Source: Acidobacteriota bacterium (GTDB lineage Bacteria; Acidobacteriota; Vicinamibacteria; Vicinamibacterales; UBA2999). Taken from it: DNA of 64,000 nucleotides. The position numbers and the translations under genes are program-made. Shown here in pieces: positions 36,707-44,896 of this stretch (its first letter is position 1; each line of letters opens with the position of its first letter). The stretch lies in assembly GCA_030650395.1 (NCBI GenBank), contig JAUSDY010000121.1, positions 1-64,000 of the forward strand. The letters run 5' to 3'. Under the pieces are notes generated by a model. The model worked only from the letters and a program-made list of their open reading frames with translations. It ran no database searches and had not been told where the DNA came from.

Positions 36707-37539
36707 TCGTCTGCCGGTCGGCGTCGGAGATTGAAAAGCTCGCCCGCGTCAACGCGCTCGTCGCGCGCGTGTTGAAAGAGCTGGCGGCGGCGGTCAAGCC
36801 CGGCGTCACCACGGCGCAGCTCGACGAGCTCGCCGAGCAGCGATTGCGGAAAGCCGGCGCGGAGCCGGCCTTCAAGGGGTATCACGGCTACCCCGCCACG
36901 ATTTGCGCGTCGGTGAACGAGCAGGTCGTGCACGGTATTCCGTCGGGCCGCGCGCTGGTCGAAGGCGACATCGTGTCGATCGACATGGGCGCGAAGCTCG
37001 GAGGGTTTTACGGCGATTCGGCGGTCACGGTGCCGGTGGGCCGCGTGACGCCGGAAGCCGAGCGGCTGCTGAAGGTCACCAAGGAAGCCCTCGATCGGGC
37101 GGTGGCCACGGTGCGAGCCGGGGCGAGGGTGTCGGACATCGGCGCCGCGGTGCAGTCGTTTGTCGAGGCGCAGGGGTTTTCGGTGGTCCGCGAGTTCGTG
37201 GGCCACGGCATCGGGACGGCGCTTCACGAGGAGCCGCAGATTCCGAATTACGGCACGGCCGGGCGCGGCCCGCGGCTGGCGGAGGGCATGACCCTCGCGA
37301 TCGAGCCGATGGTGAACGCGGGCAAGCCGGCGGTGAAAGTGCTCGGCGACGGGTGGACGGCGGTCACGAAAGACAAGGGCCTGTCCGCGCACTTCGAGCA
37401 CACGGTGGTGGTGACCGAAGACGGCTGCCGCGTGTTGACGCTGCCCGATGTGGCCGCCGAAGTCGATGGCCCTTCGACAAGCTCAGGGCCATCCCGAGCG
37501 GAGTCGAGGGATGGACGAACCGCAAGCGCCGCCGGGTAA
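36703..37539 (+). CDS. map: Methionine aminopeptidase, type I
   Basis: 278 aa from the GTG at 36703, which overlaps the adk stop; the same frame is open upstream within adk but has no homology there. It removes N-terminal Met using two divalent metals. Ligand regions are visible: VSIDMGAKLGGFYGDSAVT, FVGHGIGTALHEEPQIPNY, TLAIEPM and HFEHTVVV. The last 25 residues (beginning DGPSTSSGPSRAESRDG) are encoded by a dispersed repeat and exceed the family length. Confidence 0.95.
   Translation: MIVCRSASEIEKLARVNALVARVLKELAAAVKPGVTTAQLDELAEQRLRKAGAEPAFKGYHGYPATICASVNEQVVHGIPSGRALVEGDIVSIDMGAKLGGFYGDSAVTVPVGRVTPEAERLLKVTKEALDRAVATVRAGARVSDIGAAVQSFVEAQGFSVVREFVGHGIGTALHEEPQIPNYGTAGRGPRLAEGMTLAIEPMVNAGKPAVKVLGDGWTAVTKDKGLSAHFEHTVVVTEDGCRVLTLPDVAAEVDGPSTSSGPSRAESRDGRTASAAG
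37469..37510. repeat. Dispersed repeat at the map 3' end / infA start
   Basis: The stretch contains CCTTCGACAAGCTCAGGGCC followed by ATCCCGAGCGGAGTCGAGGG. Sequences of this type, with partly inverted halves (CCCTTCGAC and GTCGAGGG), are met as intergenic repeats in many genomes. Here it supplies the C-terminal codons of map and the GGAG ribosome binding site of infA. Confidence 0.7.
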
Positions 37540-37777
37540 CACCCTTCGACCTGTGTCAAAGGACGAAGAGGCTCAGGGCAGGGCGGCGGAGGGCGTGGTT
37601 CGAGAGCTCTTGCCGAGCCAACTGGTACGGGTCGAGCTCGAAGGCCGGCATTACGTCACGGCGCATCTGGCGAGTCCAGTGGGTCGCAACTATGTCCGGA
37701 TCGTCGTCGGAGATCGGGTGCGAGTCGCACTGATGGCGAACGACCCTTCACGGGGCCGCGTCGTCGAGAAGCTGTAG
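37511..37777 (+). CDS. infA: Translation initiation factor IF-1
   Basis: 88 aa from the ATG at 37511, with GGAG eight bases upstream; a GTG at 37553 is an alternative that would give the usual 74-residue size. The S1-like OB fold is seen as EGVVRELLPSQLVRVELEG, then YVRIVVGDRVRVAL and DPSRGRV. IF-1 blocks the A site during initiation. The N-terminal 20 residues are not part of the family core. It overlaps the map 3' end by 29 bp. Confidence 0.9.
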   Translation: MDEPQAPPGNTLRPVSKDEEAQGRAAEGVVRELLPSQLVRVELEGRHYVTAHLASPVGRNYVRIVVGDRVRVALMANDPSRGRVVEKL

Positions 37778-37814
37778 GGCACCCCTTTATGGGGTGCCGT
37801 AAGTGGAGTACGAA

Positions 37815-37928
37815 ATGAAAGTCAGAGCGTCGGTGAAGAAAATTTGCGACAAGTGCAAGGTTGTCCGCCGCCGTGGGGTGGTCCGGGTGATTTGCACGAA
37901 CCAGAAGCACAAGCAGCGGCAAGGATAA
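37815..37928 (+). CDS. rpmJ: 50S ribosomal protein L36
   Basis: 37 aa. It begins [17 protein letters not shown] and continues with [13 protein letters not shown]. The zinc ligands of the C+ form are present: Cys in CDKC, Cys in ICTN, and His in QKHK. It lies between infA and rpsM, the usual place. Confidence 0.96.
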   Translation: MKVRASVKKICDKCKVVRRRGVVRVICTNQKHKQRQG

Positions 37929-37931
37929 GAC

Positions 37932-38306
37932 ATGGCGCGTATTTCAGGTGTCGATCTCCCGCGCACGAAGCGCATCGAGATTGGTCTCACGTATATCTTC
38001 GGCATCGGGCGTCACCGCTCGAACGTCGTGCTGGCAGCCGCCGGGGTCGACCCCAGCGTGCGGGTGAAGGACCTCACCGAAGACGACGTCCGCAAGATCA
38101 CGCGCGTCCTGGAAGAGCAGGGCGGCATCGAGGGCGATCTCCGCAAGGAAATCTCCTTGAACATCAAGCGGCTGATCGAGATCGGCAGCTACCGCGGCGG
38201 CCGGCATCGCCGCAACCTGCCGCTGCGCGGGCAGCGTACCAAGACCAACGCGCGCACGCGGAAGGGCCCGCGCAAGGGCGCCGTGGCCAAGAAGAAGACG
38301 GTATAA
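37932..38306 (+). CDS. rpsM: 30S ribosomal protein S13
   Basis: 124 aa. S13 contacts P-site tRNA and the 50S subunit through its tail. It begins [20 protein letters not shown] and has the [20 protein letters not shown] and TNARTRKGP motifs. The gene starts 3 bp after rpmJ and ends 3 bp before rpsK. Confidence 0.97.
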   Translation: MARISGVDLPRTKRIEIGLTYIFGIGRHRSNVVLAAAGVDPSVRVKDLTEDDVRKITRVLEEQGGIEGDLRKEISLNIKRLIEIGSYRGGRHRRNLPLRGQRTKTNARTRKGPRKGAVAKKKTV

Positions 38307-38309
38307 CTC

Positions 38310-38747
38310 ATGGCAAAAGCAGAGACTCCCGGCGGCGCGGAAGCGCCGGCCAAGCCGACCAAGAAAAAGAAAGCGTTCAAGAAGCGCGGCGAAAAGCGCA
38401 TCGTCCACCACGGCTTCGTTCACGTGCAGGCGTCGTTCAACAACACGTTGATCACGATCACCGATGCCGAGGGCGCGGTGGTGTCGTGGTCGAGCGCGGG
38501 CGCGATCGGCTTCAAGGGCTCGCGTAAGGGCACGCCGTTTGCGGCGACCCAGGCCGCGCTGAACGCGACCAACGCCGCCAAGGCGTTTGGCATGCGCTCG
38601 TGCGACGTGCTGGTCAAGGGCCCCGGCTCCGGCCGCGAGTCGGCGATCCGCGCGCTGCAGACCGCGGGGCTCGAGGTGCGCTCGATCCGCGATGTCACGC
38701 CGATCCCGCACAACGGTTGCAGACCACCGAAGCGTAGGAGAGTGTGA
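38310..38747 (+). CDS. rpsK: 30S ribosomal protein S11
   Basis: 145 aa. S11 sits in the platform near the E site. The core starts at about residue 28 ([20 protein letters not shown]) and ends with [16 protein letters not shown]. The N-terminal 27 residues are Ala/Pro/Lys-rich and longer than usual. It is followed after 3 bp by rpsD. Confidence 0.97.
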   Translation: MAKAETPGGAEAPAKPTKKKKAFKKRGEKRIVHHGFVHVQASFNNTLITITDAEGAVVSWSSAGAIGFKGSRKGTPFAATQAALNATNAAKAFGMRSCDVLVKGPGSGRESAIRALQTAGLEVRSIRDVTPIPHNGCRPPKRRRV

Positions 38748-38750
38748 TTC

Positions 38751-39380
38751 ATGGCACGTTATAACGGACCTGTTTGTCGTCTCTGCCGCCGTGAGGGCAT
38801 GAAGCTGTTCCTCAAGGGCGAGCGCTGCTACACCGAGAAGTGCGCGATCGAAAAGCGCAACATGCCGCCAGGTCAGCATGGCCGCCTGCGGAAGGCCAAG
38901 ATGGTCGGCTATGCCGTGCAGTTGCGCGAGAAGCAGAAGGTCAAGCGCATCTACGGCGTGCTGGAGGATCAGTTCCGCGGCTACTTCGAGCAGGCCGAGC
39001 GCACGCGCGGCGGCATCACCGGCGAAACGCTGCTGCAGCTGCTGGAGCGCCGTCTCGACAACGTGGTCTATCGCATGGGCCTCGGCACGTCACGGGCCCA
39101 GGCGCGCCAGCTGGTGCGCCACGGCCACTTCCTGGTCAACGGCAAGAAGGTCGACGTGCCGTCGTACTCGCTCAAGTCTGGCGACACGGTGGCGGTGCGC
39201 GAGACCAGCCGGCAGAACTCGACCATCATCCACGCCACCGAAGAAGTGAAGGGCCGCGGCATTCCCGAATGGCTCTCGCTCGAGGGCGAGCTGGGCGGCA
39301 AGGTCGTCAGCATGCCGACGCGCGAGCAGATCAACCTGCCGGTGCAGGAACAGCTCATTGTGGAGCTTTACAGCAAATAA
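38751..39380 (+). CDS. rpsD: 30S ribosomal protein S4, zinc-binding form
   Basis: 209 aa. S4 nucleates 30S assembly and in many bacteria represses the alpha operon. Four Cys near the N-terminus (CRLC at 9-12, then CYTEKC) define the C+ form, followed by MPPGQHG. The S4 RNA-binding motif [20 protein letters not shown] is intact. The downstream spacer has repeat and hairpin structure before rpoA. Confidence 0.97.
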   Translation: MARYNGPVCRLCRREGMKLFLKGERCYTEKCAIEKRNMPPGQHGRLRKAKMVGYAVQLREKQKVKRIYGVLEDQFRGYFEQAERTRGGITGETLLQLLERRLDNVVYRMGLGTSRAQARQLVRHGHFLVNGKKVDVPSYSLKSGDTVAVRETSRQNSTIIHATEEVKGRGIPEWLSLEGELGGKVVSMPTREQINLPVQEQLIVELYSK

Positions 39381-39452
39381 CGAATAACCAATTACGAATA
39401 ACGAAAAAACCAGAATCGTTGGTTATTCGAACTTCGTTATTGGTTATTCGTT
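39376..39452. repeat. Inverted heptamer array (AATAACG family) after rpsD
   Basis: Units AATAACG, AATAACC, AATTACG, AATAACG begin in the last codons of rpsD. Inverted copies (TTGGTTATTCG, CGTTATT, GGTTATT) follow after about 20 bp. The transcript can fold into a large AU-rich hairpin. Confidence 0.9.
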
Positions 39453-39478
39453 TCGCACGCCGCGCTCCAGCAGCTTTT

Positions 39479-39564
39479 CAGGCCTGCAGCGAGCGAGCGC
39501 GGTCATTACCCGCAGGCCTGGAGGCTGGATCTCCACCCCACCACGCACAAAACGCGTGGCGGGG
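39479..39564 (+). promoter_or_regulatory. Two GC-rich hairpins upstream of rpoA
   Basis: CAGGCCTGC (39479-39487) pairs with GCAGGCCTG (39512-39520). CCCC-A-CCACGC (39536-39546) pairs with GCGTGG-C-GGGG (39554-39564) around a 7-nt ACAAAAC loop. They lie 40-125 bp before the rpoA ATG. S4-type feedback, processing or attenuation are possible roles; none is proven. Confidence 0.45.
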
Positions 39565-39603
39565 GCCCCGGAGAGAACGCCCGTAAGCGAAAGGTAGAAA
39601 GCA

Positions 39604-40584
39604 ATGTTGTGGAAAGGTTTTCAGCGCCCCAAGCGCCTCGAGTTCGAACGTGAGACCCTGACGAACCGGTTCGGCCGGTTCTACGCGCAGCCGTTCGAGC
39701 GCGGGTTCGGCACCACCGTCGGCAACGCCTTGCGGCGCGTGCTGCTGTCGTCGATCGAGGGCGCCGCGATCACCGCGGTGCAGATCGACGGTGTATTGCA
39801 CGAGTTCTCGCCGATCAAGGGCGTGGTCGAGGATGCGACCGACATCATCCTCAACCTCAAGCAGCTGCCGCTCACCTGTCACGTCGATCACGTCAAGACG
39901 CTGACGCTGCGCAAGGACAAGGCGGGCCCGGTGCGCGCCTCCGACATCGAAGCCGACGCGGACGTCGAGATCCTCGAGCCGGATGCCGTGATTGCGACCA
40001 TCGCCGAGGGCGGCAAGCTCCACATGCAGCTGCGCGTCAAGCGCGGCCGCGGCTACGTCGCCGCCGACCGCAATTTCGACGAAGACCTCGGCATCGGCTG
40101 GATCCCGATCGACTCGGTCCACTCGCCGGTGAAGAAGGTCAACTACCTGGTCGAAGGCGCGCGCATCGGCCAGACCACCGACTACGACAAGCTCACCATC
40201 GAGGTGTGGACCAACGGCTCGGTGACCCCGCGCGACGCGGTGTCGCTGTCGGCCAAGCTGATCAAGGATCACCTCAACATCTTCGTCAGCCTCGACGAGG
40301 CCGACGATGAAGGGTCCGAGGCGGGGGCGGAAGCGCCGCGCGTCGGCGTGACCAACGAACACCTCGACAAGAGCGTCGAAGAGCTCGAGCTGTCGGTGCG
40401 CTCGTACAACTGCCTCAAGAACGCGAACATCCGGACGATTCGCGAGCTGGTCGGCAAGACCGAGACCGAGATGCTCAAGACCAAGAACTTCGGGCGCAAG
40501 TCGCTCAACGAGATCAAGGAGATTCTCACGTCGATGGGGCTGAGCCTCGGCATGAAGCTCGACCAGCCCGCGATTGCGGAATAA
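39604..40584 (+). CDS. rpoA: DNA-directed RNA polymerase alpha subunit
   Basis: 326 aa. Alpha forms the assembly platform of RNA polymerase and its C-terminal domain contacts UP elements and activators. The N-terminal domain shows [20 protein letters not shown] and the C-terminal domain shows [19 protein letters not shown] then [14 protein letters not shown]. The linker (about residues 237-250) is acidic. GAAAGGTAGAAAG precedes the ATG. Confidence 0.98.
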   Translation: MLWKGFQRPKRLEFERETLTNRFGRFYAQPFERGFGTTVGNALRRVLLSSIEGAAITAVQIDGVLHEFSPIKGVVEDATDIILNLKQLPLTCHVDHVKTLTLRKDKAGPVRASDIEADADVEILEPDAVIATIAEGGKLHMQLRVKRGRGYVAADRNFDEDLGIGWIPIDSVHSPVKKVNYLVEGARIGQTTDYDKLTIEVWTNGSVTPRDAVSLSAKLIKDHLNIFVSLDEADDEGSEAGAEAPRVGVTNEHLDKSVEELELSVRSYNCLKNANIRTIRELVGKTETEMLKTKNFGRKSLNEIKEILTSMGLSLGMKLDQPAIAE

Positions 40585-40590
40585 CAAGCC

Positions 40591-41205
40591 ATGCGTCACC
40601 GAAATGCACATCGAAAACTCGGCCGCGATACGTCGCATCGCACGGCGTTGCTGCGCAACCAGGCCGAGGCGCTGCTGCGTCACGAGAAGATCGAGACCAC
40701 CGTCCCGAAGGCGAAGGAGCTGCGGCCCTACGTCGAGCGGCTGATCACGATCGCCAAGCGCGGCGTCAAGGCCAACGACCCGAAGGGCGCATCCCTCTCG
40801 GCCCGCCGGCTGGTGATGCGCGACGTCCTCAACGAGACCGTCGTGACCAAGCTGTTCGACGAGCTGGCGCCGCGCTTTGCGGACCGGCCGGGCGGTTACA
40901 CGCGGATCCTCAAGCTCGGTCATCGCCGCGGCGACGCGGCGGAGATCGCGCAGATCGAGCTCATCGGCAGCGAATTCGACCCGAAGAAAGCCGAAGCCGA
41001 CAAGAAGGCAGCCGAAGAGGCCGCCGGCGGCGATCAGCCCAAGTCGCAGAAGAGCGTCGGCGAGCGCCTCAAGGCGGCCGCCAAGAGCATCCGTGGCGGC
41101 GGCCAGAAGAACAAGGGCGACGCCGGCAGCCGCACCAAGCCGGGCAAGCCCGCGCGCGGCGCGTCGAAGCAGACCTCGACGCCGCGCAAGGCCGGCGGCA
41201 GCTGA
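40591..41205 (+). CDS. rplQ: 50S ribosomal protein L17 with long basic tail
   Basis: 204 aa against about 120 in most bacteria. The core ([59 protein letters not shown]) ends near residue 130. About 75 residues rich in Lys, Ala, Gly and Ser follow. L17 lies near the tunnel exit. It is the last gene of the ribosomal run. Confidence 0.96.
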   Translation: MRHRNAHRKLGRDTSHRTALLRNQAEALLRHEKIETTVPKAKELRPYVERLITIAKRGVKANDPKGASLSARRLVMRDVLNETVVTKLFDELAPRFADRPGGYTRILKLGHRRGDAAEIAQIELIGSEFDPKKAEADKKAAEEAAGGDQPKSQKSVGERLKAAAKSIRGGGQKNKGDAGSRTKPGKPARGASKQTSTPRKAGGS

Positions 41206-41216
41206 AAAGAGAGAGC

Positions 41217-41245
41217 AACAGGAGATCAGGAGACCATCCTGTTTT
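41217..41245 (+). terminator. Possible terminator after rplQ
   Basis: AACAGGA (41217-41223) and TCCTGTT (41237-41243) can pair around a 13-nt loop, with four T in 41242-41245. The stem is short and the U-run is poor, so this is weak. Confidence 0.3.
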
Positions 41246-41300
41246 GTCCTCAGTCGTTGCGGGTCGTTCCCCTGGCTCACGCTGAAATCTAACGGCTGAC

Positions 41301-41981
41301 ATGGATCTCCAAGCCGAGTTCGGCGACATCGACATCTACCTGTTCGATCAGCTGCTGCGCGGCCGCATCGCGCCGGGGATGCGCGTGTTCGACGCCGGCT
41401 GCGGCGGCGGCCGCAATCTCGTCTACCTGCTCCGTAACGGTTACGACGTCTGCGGCAACGACGCCGAGCCCGCCGCGATCGCGCAGGTCACGGCGCTGGC
41501 CGCGCGCACGGCGCCCGGCCGCCGCCACGACTTTCGTGTCGAGCCGATCGAACAGACGTCATTTCCCGACGGCCACGCCGACGTCGTGCTGATGAGCGCG
41601 GTGCTCCACTTCGCCCGCGACGCGGCGCATTTCGAGGCGATGCTGCGCGCGGCGTGGCGGGTGCTGCGCCCGGGCGGCGTGTTCTTCGCGCGGCTGGCAT
41701 CCACGATCGGTATCGAACAACAGGTTCGGCCGATCAGCAGTGGGCCCGCCTTCGCGGCCAAAGGCCGCTACGACGAGGTCTCGCCGAAGCTCGCGCCTGT
41801 TGCCCGCGCGAGCGAAGGCGGACGCTTCGGCTTGCCGGACGGCTCCGATCGCTACCTCGTCGACGCGCCCGCCCTGCTGGACTGGACGGCACGGCTCGGC
41901 GGCGACCTCATCGATCCGCTGAAAACCACGCTGGTGCACGAGCAGCGATCGATGACGACCTGGGTGATGCGCCGCCGTTAG
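41301..41981 (+). CDS. Class I SAM-dependent methyltransferase
   Basis: 226 aa. The Rossmann core shows motif I VFDAGCGGGRN at about residues 29-39, the acidic end of strand 2 in CGNDAEP, and the later strands FPDGHADVVLMSAVLHF and RPGGVFFARL. The substrate cannot be read from the sequence. It begins 95 bp after rplQ and is followed by the carbonic anhydrase gene with a 10-bp gap, so those two may be co-transcribed. Confidence 0.8.
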   Translation: MDLQAEFGDIDIYLFDQLLRGRIAPGMRVFDAGCGGGRNLVYLLRNGYDVCGNDAEPAAIAQVTALAARTAPGRRHDFRVEPIEQTSFPDGHADVVLMSAVLHFARDAAHFEAMLRAAWRVLRPGGVFFARLASTIGIEQQVRPISSGPAFAAKGRYDEVSPKLAPVARASEGGRFGLPDGSDRYLVDAPALLDWTARLGGDLIDPLKTTLVHEQRSMTTWVMRRR

Positions 41982-41991
41982 ACTACTGCCG

Positions 41992-42594
41992 ATGCATCAG
42001 CTGCCGAAGCTCCTGGACAACAATCGCCGCTGGGCCGCCGAACGGGTCACGGGCGATCCCACCTTCTTCACGCGTCTCACCAACCAGCAGGCGCCCGGAT
42101 TTCTCTGGATCGGCTGTTCCGACAGCCGCGTCCCGGCCAACGAGATCGTCGGCCTCGATCCCGGCGAGCTCTTCGTCCACCGCAACGTCGCCAACCTCGT
42201 CGTCCATACCGACGTCAATTGCCTGTCGGCGCTGCAGTATGCGGTGGACGTGTTGAAGGTCGGACACGTCATCGTGTGCGGCCACTACGGGTGCGGCGGC
42301 ATCCGCGCGGCGATGGACGGCACGGCGCACGGGTTGATCGACAACTGGCTGCGCCACGTGCAGGACGTGCAGCGCTCGCACCGCGCGGAGTTGTCGGGGC
42401 TGGCCGGCGATCAGGCCCGGATCGATCGGCTGTGCGAGCTGAACGTGATCGAGCAGGTGCGCAACGTCGGCCGCAGCACGATCGTGCAGGACGCTTGGAA
42501 GCGCGGCCACCCGCTCGAGCTGCACGGGTGGATCTATGGGTTGAAGGATGGGCTGATTTCAGATCTCAGAATTCAGATGTCAGACTTGAAGTGA
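41992..42594 (+). CDS. Beta-class carbonic anhydrase
   Basis: 200 aa. It interconverts CO2 and bicarbonate. Zinc ligands Cys42 (in CSDSR), His98 and Cys101 (in GHYGCGG) and the Asp44-Arg46 dyad are present, together with HRNVANLV and the C-terminal HGWIYGLKDG. The last 12 residues (ISDLRIQMSDLK) are encoded by the CAGATYT heptamer repeat and are not part of the fold. It is probably cytoplasmic. Confidence 0.92.
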   Translation: MHQLPKLLDNNRRWAAERVTGDPTFFTRLTNQQAPGFLWIGCSDSRVPANEIVGLDPGELFVHRNVANLVVHTDVNCLSALQYAVDVLKVGHVIVCGHYGCGGIRAAMDGTAHGLIDNWLRHVQDVQRSHRAELSGLAGDQARIDRLCELNVIEQVRNVGRSTIVQDAWKRGHPLELHGWIYGLKDGLISDLRIQMSDLK

Positions 42595-42631
42595 TCAAAA
42601 TCAATCTGAAATCTGCAATCTGAGATCTGAG
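42556..42631. repeat. Inverted heptamer array between convergent genes
   Basis: ATTTCAG, ATCTCAG, AATTCAG, ATGTCAG on the left face CTGAAAT, CTGCAAT, CTGAGAT, CTGAGAT on the right. The array straddles the carbonic anhydrase stop and ends just before the EF-G-like gene end. The fold could act as a bidirectional transcription end, though there is no U-tract. Confidence 0.9.
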
Positions 42632-42636
42632 ATCTA

Positions 42637-44730
42637 TCAAGCAGGCTCCTCCGCCGCGTGGCCGCGCTCGGCCCTCGCGGTGGCGACGATCTTCTGCTGC
42701 AGGTGGTTCGGCACCTCGTCGTAATGCGAGTACTCCATCTGATACGAGCCGCGCCCGCCGGTCACCGACGTGAGGTGCTGCTCGTAGGTCAGCATCTCCG
42801 ACATCGGCACCTGCGCCTTGATCACCGTCAGCAGGCCGCGCGCTTCCATTCCTGAAATGCGGCCGCGCCGGCTGTTGAGGTCGCCCATCAGGTCGCCGGC
42901 GTGATCGCCGGGCGCGTAGACCTCGACGTTCATGATCGGCTCGAGCAGCGTCGGGTGCGCCTTCGACATGCCGTCCTTGAAGGCCAGCCACCCCGCGGTC
43001 TTGAACGAGAGCTCGTTCGAATCGACGTCGTGGTACGAGCCATCGTAGAGCACGACGCGGAAGTCGACGACCGGGTAGCCGGCGAGGTAGCCGCGCAGCC
43101 GCGACTCCTGGATGCCTTTTTCCACCGCTGGAATGAACTGGCGGGGAATCGAGCCGCCGAAGATATCGATCACGAATTCGAAGTCGCTGCCGCGCGGCAG
43201 CGGCTCCATCCGGATCTTGCAGTCGCCGAACTGGCCGTGCCCGCCGGTCTGCTTTTTGTGGCGGCCGTGCGCCTCGACCTTCGACGTGATGGTCTCGCGG
43301 TAGGGGATGCGCGGCGGCTTGAGCAGCACCTCGACGCCGAAGCGGCGCTTGAGCTTGGCCACCGTGACCTCGATGTGCAGCTGTCCCTGGCCCGCGAGCA
43401 GCAGCTCGTGCGTCTGCGGGTCGCGCTGGTAGCGGATACTGCCGTCTTCCTCCTCGAGCCGGTGCATCGCGGTGCTGATCTTGTCTTCGTCGCCGCGGCT
43501 CTTCGGCTCGATCGCGTACGACAGCACGGGGTCGGGGAAGGCGATTGGCGCGAACGTAAACCCGGCGGCTCTCTCCGCGATCGTGTCGTTGGTCCGCGTA
43601 TCCTTGAGCTTGGCGACCGCGCCCAGGTCTCCGGCTTTGAGCTCCGGTACCGTGGTCGCGGTCTTGCCCTGCAACACGATGAGGTGGCCGAGGCGCTCGG
43701 GCGTGTTCTGCGTGGTGTTGGTGACCGTGGAGTCGGCCTTCAACGTGCCCTGGTAGACGCGGAACATCGTGATGCGGCCGGCGAACTGATCCGCCACCGT
43801 TTTCCAGACGAACGCGGCGTGCGGTGCGTTCTCGTCCGCAGTGCGGGTCACCGTCTCCTTGTGGGCCTGCGCCGTGAACGGGCGATCGGCGGGGGAGGGC
43901 GCGTAGGCCAGCAGGGCGTCCATCAGCGTCTGCACGCCGATGTTCTGCAGCCCGGACGTGCACAGCAGCGGGAAGATCTTGGCCGCGCGCGTGGCGGTCG
44001 CCAGGCCCTTCACGAGCTCGTCTTGCGTGAGCGTGCCCGCTTCGAAGAATTTCTCCATCAGCGGCTCGTCGGCCTCGGCGACCATCTCGATCAGCGCGTC
44101 CCGCGCCGCGTTGGCGGCGTCGGTCATGTTCGAGGGCACCGCGCCTTCCGTCATCTTTCCTGAACCGTCGGTGGCGAACGTGTAGGCCTTCATCGCGACG
44201 AGGTCGACGACGCCGCTGAAGTTTCTCTCGTCGCCAATCGGCAGCTGGATCGGGATCACCGAGCGTCCGCACGCCTGGCGCACCGATTCGAGCGTGCGCT
44301 CGAGCGACGAGCGGTCGCGGTCGAGGCGATTGACCACCACCAGGCGGGGCAGTGCGAGCTCGTCGGCGGCGGCCCACGCCTTCTCGGTCTGCACCTCGAC
44401 GCCGGCCACGCCGTCGACGACGACCAGCGCGCACTCGACGACGCGCAGCGCGGCGCGCGCGTCGGCGAAGAAGTTGCCGAAGCCGGGCGTGTCGATCAGG
44501 TTGATTTTGGTCTTGTTCCACTCGGCGTAGGCGAGGCTGGCCGAGAGCGTATGTTTGCGGGCGATTTCTTCTTCGTCGTAGTCGGTGACGGTGTTGCCTT
44601 CGTCCACCTTACCGAGCCGGTTGACCATGCCGGCGTCGAACAGCAGGGCGGACAGTAACTGGGTCTTGCCAGAACCGCCGTGCCCCACTACAGCCACGTT
44701 GCGGATGCCGGCAGCGTCGTAGACCTTCAT
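42637..44730 (-). CDS. EF-G2-type elongation factor G-like GTPase
   Basis: 697 aa with all five EF-G domains. The P-loop is GHGGSGKT (16-23) rather than the AHIDAGKT of fusA, switch II is DTPGFGNF with Phe84 where EF-G has the catalytic His, and G4 is NRLD (134-137). These differences fit the EF-G2/EF-G-like family found beside a canonical EF-G. Its function is not settled; slow GTP hydrolysis and a specialised ribosome role are inferred. It faces the carbonic anhydrase gene. Confidence 0.88.
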   Translation of the reverse strand: MKVYDAAGIRNVAVVGHGGSGKTQLLSALLFDAGMVNRLGKVDEGNTVTDYDEEEIARKHTLSASLAYAEWNKTKINLIDTPGFGNFFADARAALRVVECALVVVDGVAGVEVQTEKAWAAADELALPRLVVVNRLDRDRSSLERTLESVRQACGRSVIPIQLPIGDERNFSGVVDLVAMKAYTFATDGSGKMTEGAVPSNMTDAANAARDALIEMVAEADEPLMEKFFEAGTLTQDELVKGLATATRAAKIFPLLCTSGLQNIGVQTLMDALLAYAPSPADRPFTAQAHKETVTRTADENAPHAAFVWKTVADQFAGRITMFRVYQGTLKADSTVTNTTQNTPERLGHLIVLQGKTATTVPELKAGDLGAVAKLKDTRTNDTIAERAAGFTFAPIAFPDPVLSYAIEPKSRGDEDKISTAMHRLEEEDGSIRYQRDPQTHELLLAGQGQLHIEVTVAKLKRRFGVEVLLKPPRIPYRETITSKVEAHGRHKKQTGGHGQFGDCKIRMEPLPRGSDFEFVIDIFGGSIPRQFIPAVEKGIQESRLRGYLAGYPVVDFRVVLYDGSYHDVDSNELSFKTAGWLAFKDGMSKAHPTLLEPIMNVEVYAPGDHAGDLMGDLNSRRGRISGMEARGLLTVIKAQVPMSEMLTYEQHLTSVTGGRGSYQMEYSHYDEVPNHLQQKIVATARAERGHAAEEPA

Positions 44731-44896
44731 AGGCGGGAACCTCCCGGGCGCTCACACGCCCGATAGGCGCATCATATGCTGCTTGCCGGGAGCCGGATCA
44801 AGCTCTGTCGGGAGGAATGAAAAACCAAGTCGGGACGGCACGAGTGCCGCGACGGGAGGGTGTAATTGCTCAGTCGGAAAAAATGCGTGAGACGTC

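Noticed and set aside
39478-41280. 600-codon minus-strand open frame opposite rpoA and rplQ
   Set aside because: It mirrors two essential genes with clear homology on the plus strand; long antisense frames are common in such GC-rich codon use.
42566-44521. 651-codon minus-strand frame overlapping the EF-G2 gene
   Set aside because: It is a shifted frame of the EF-G2 gene with an Arg/Gly-rich composition and no family pattern.
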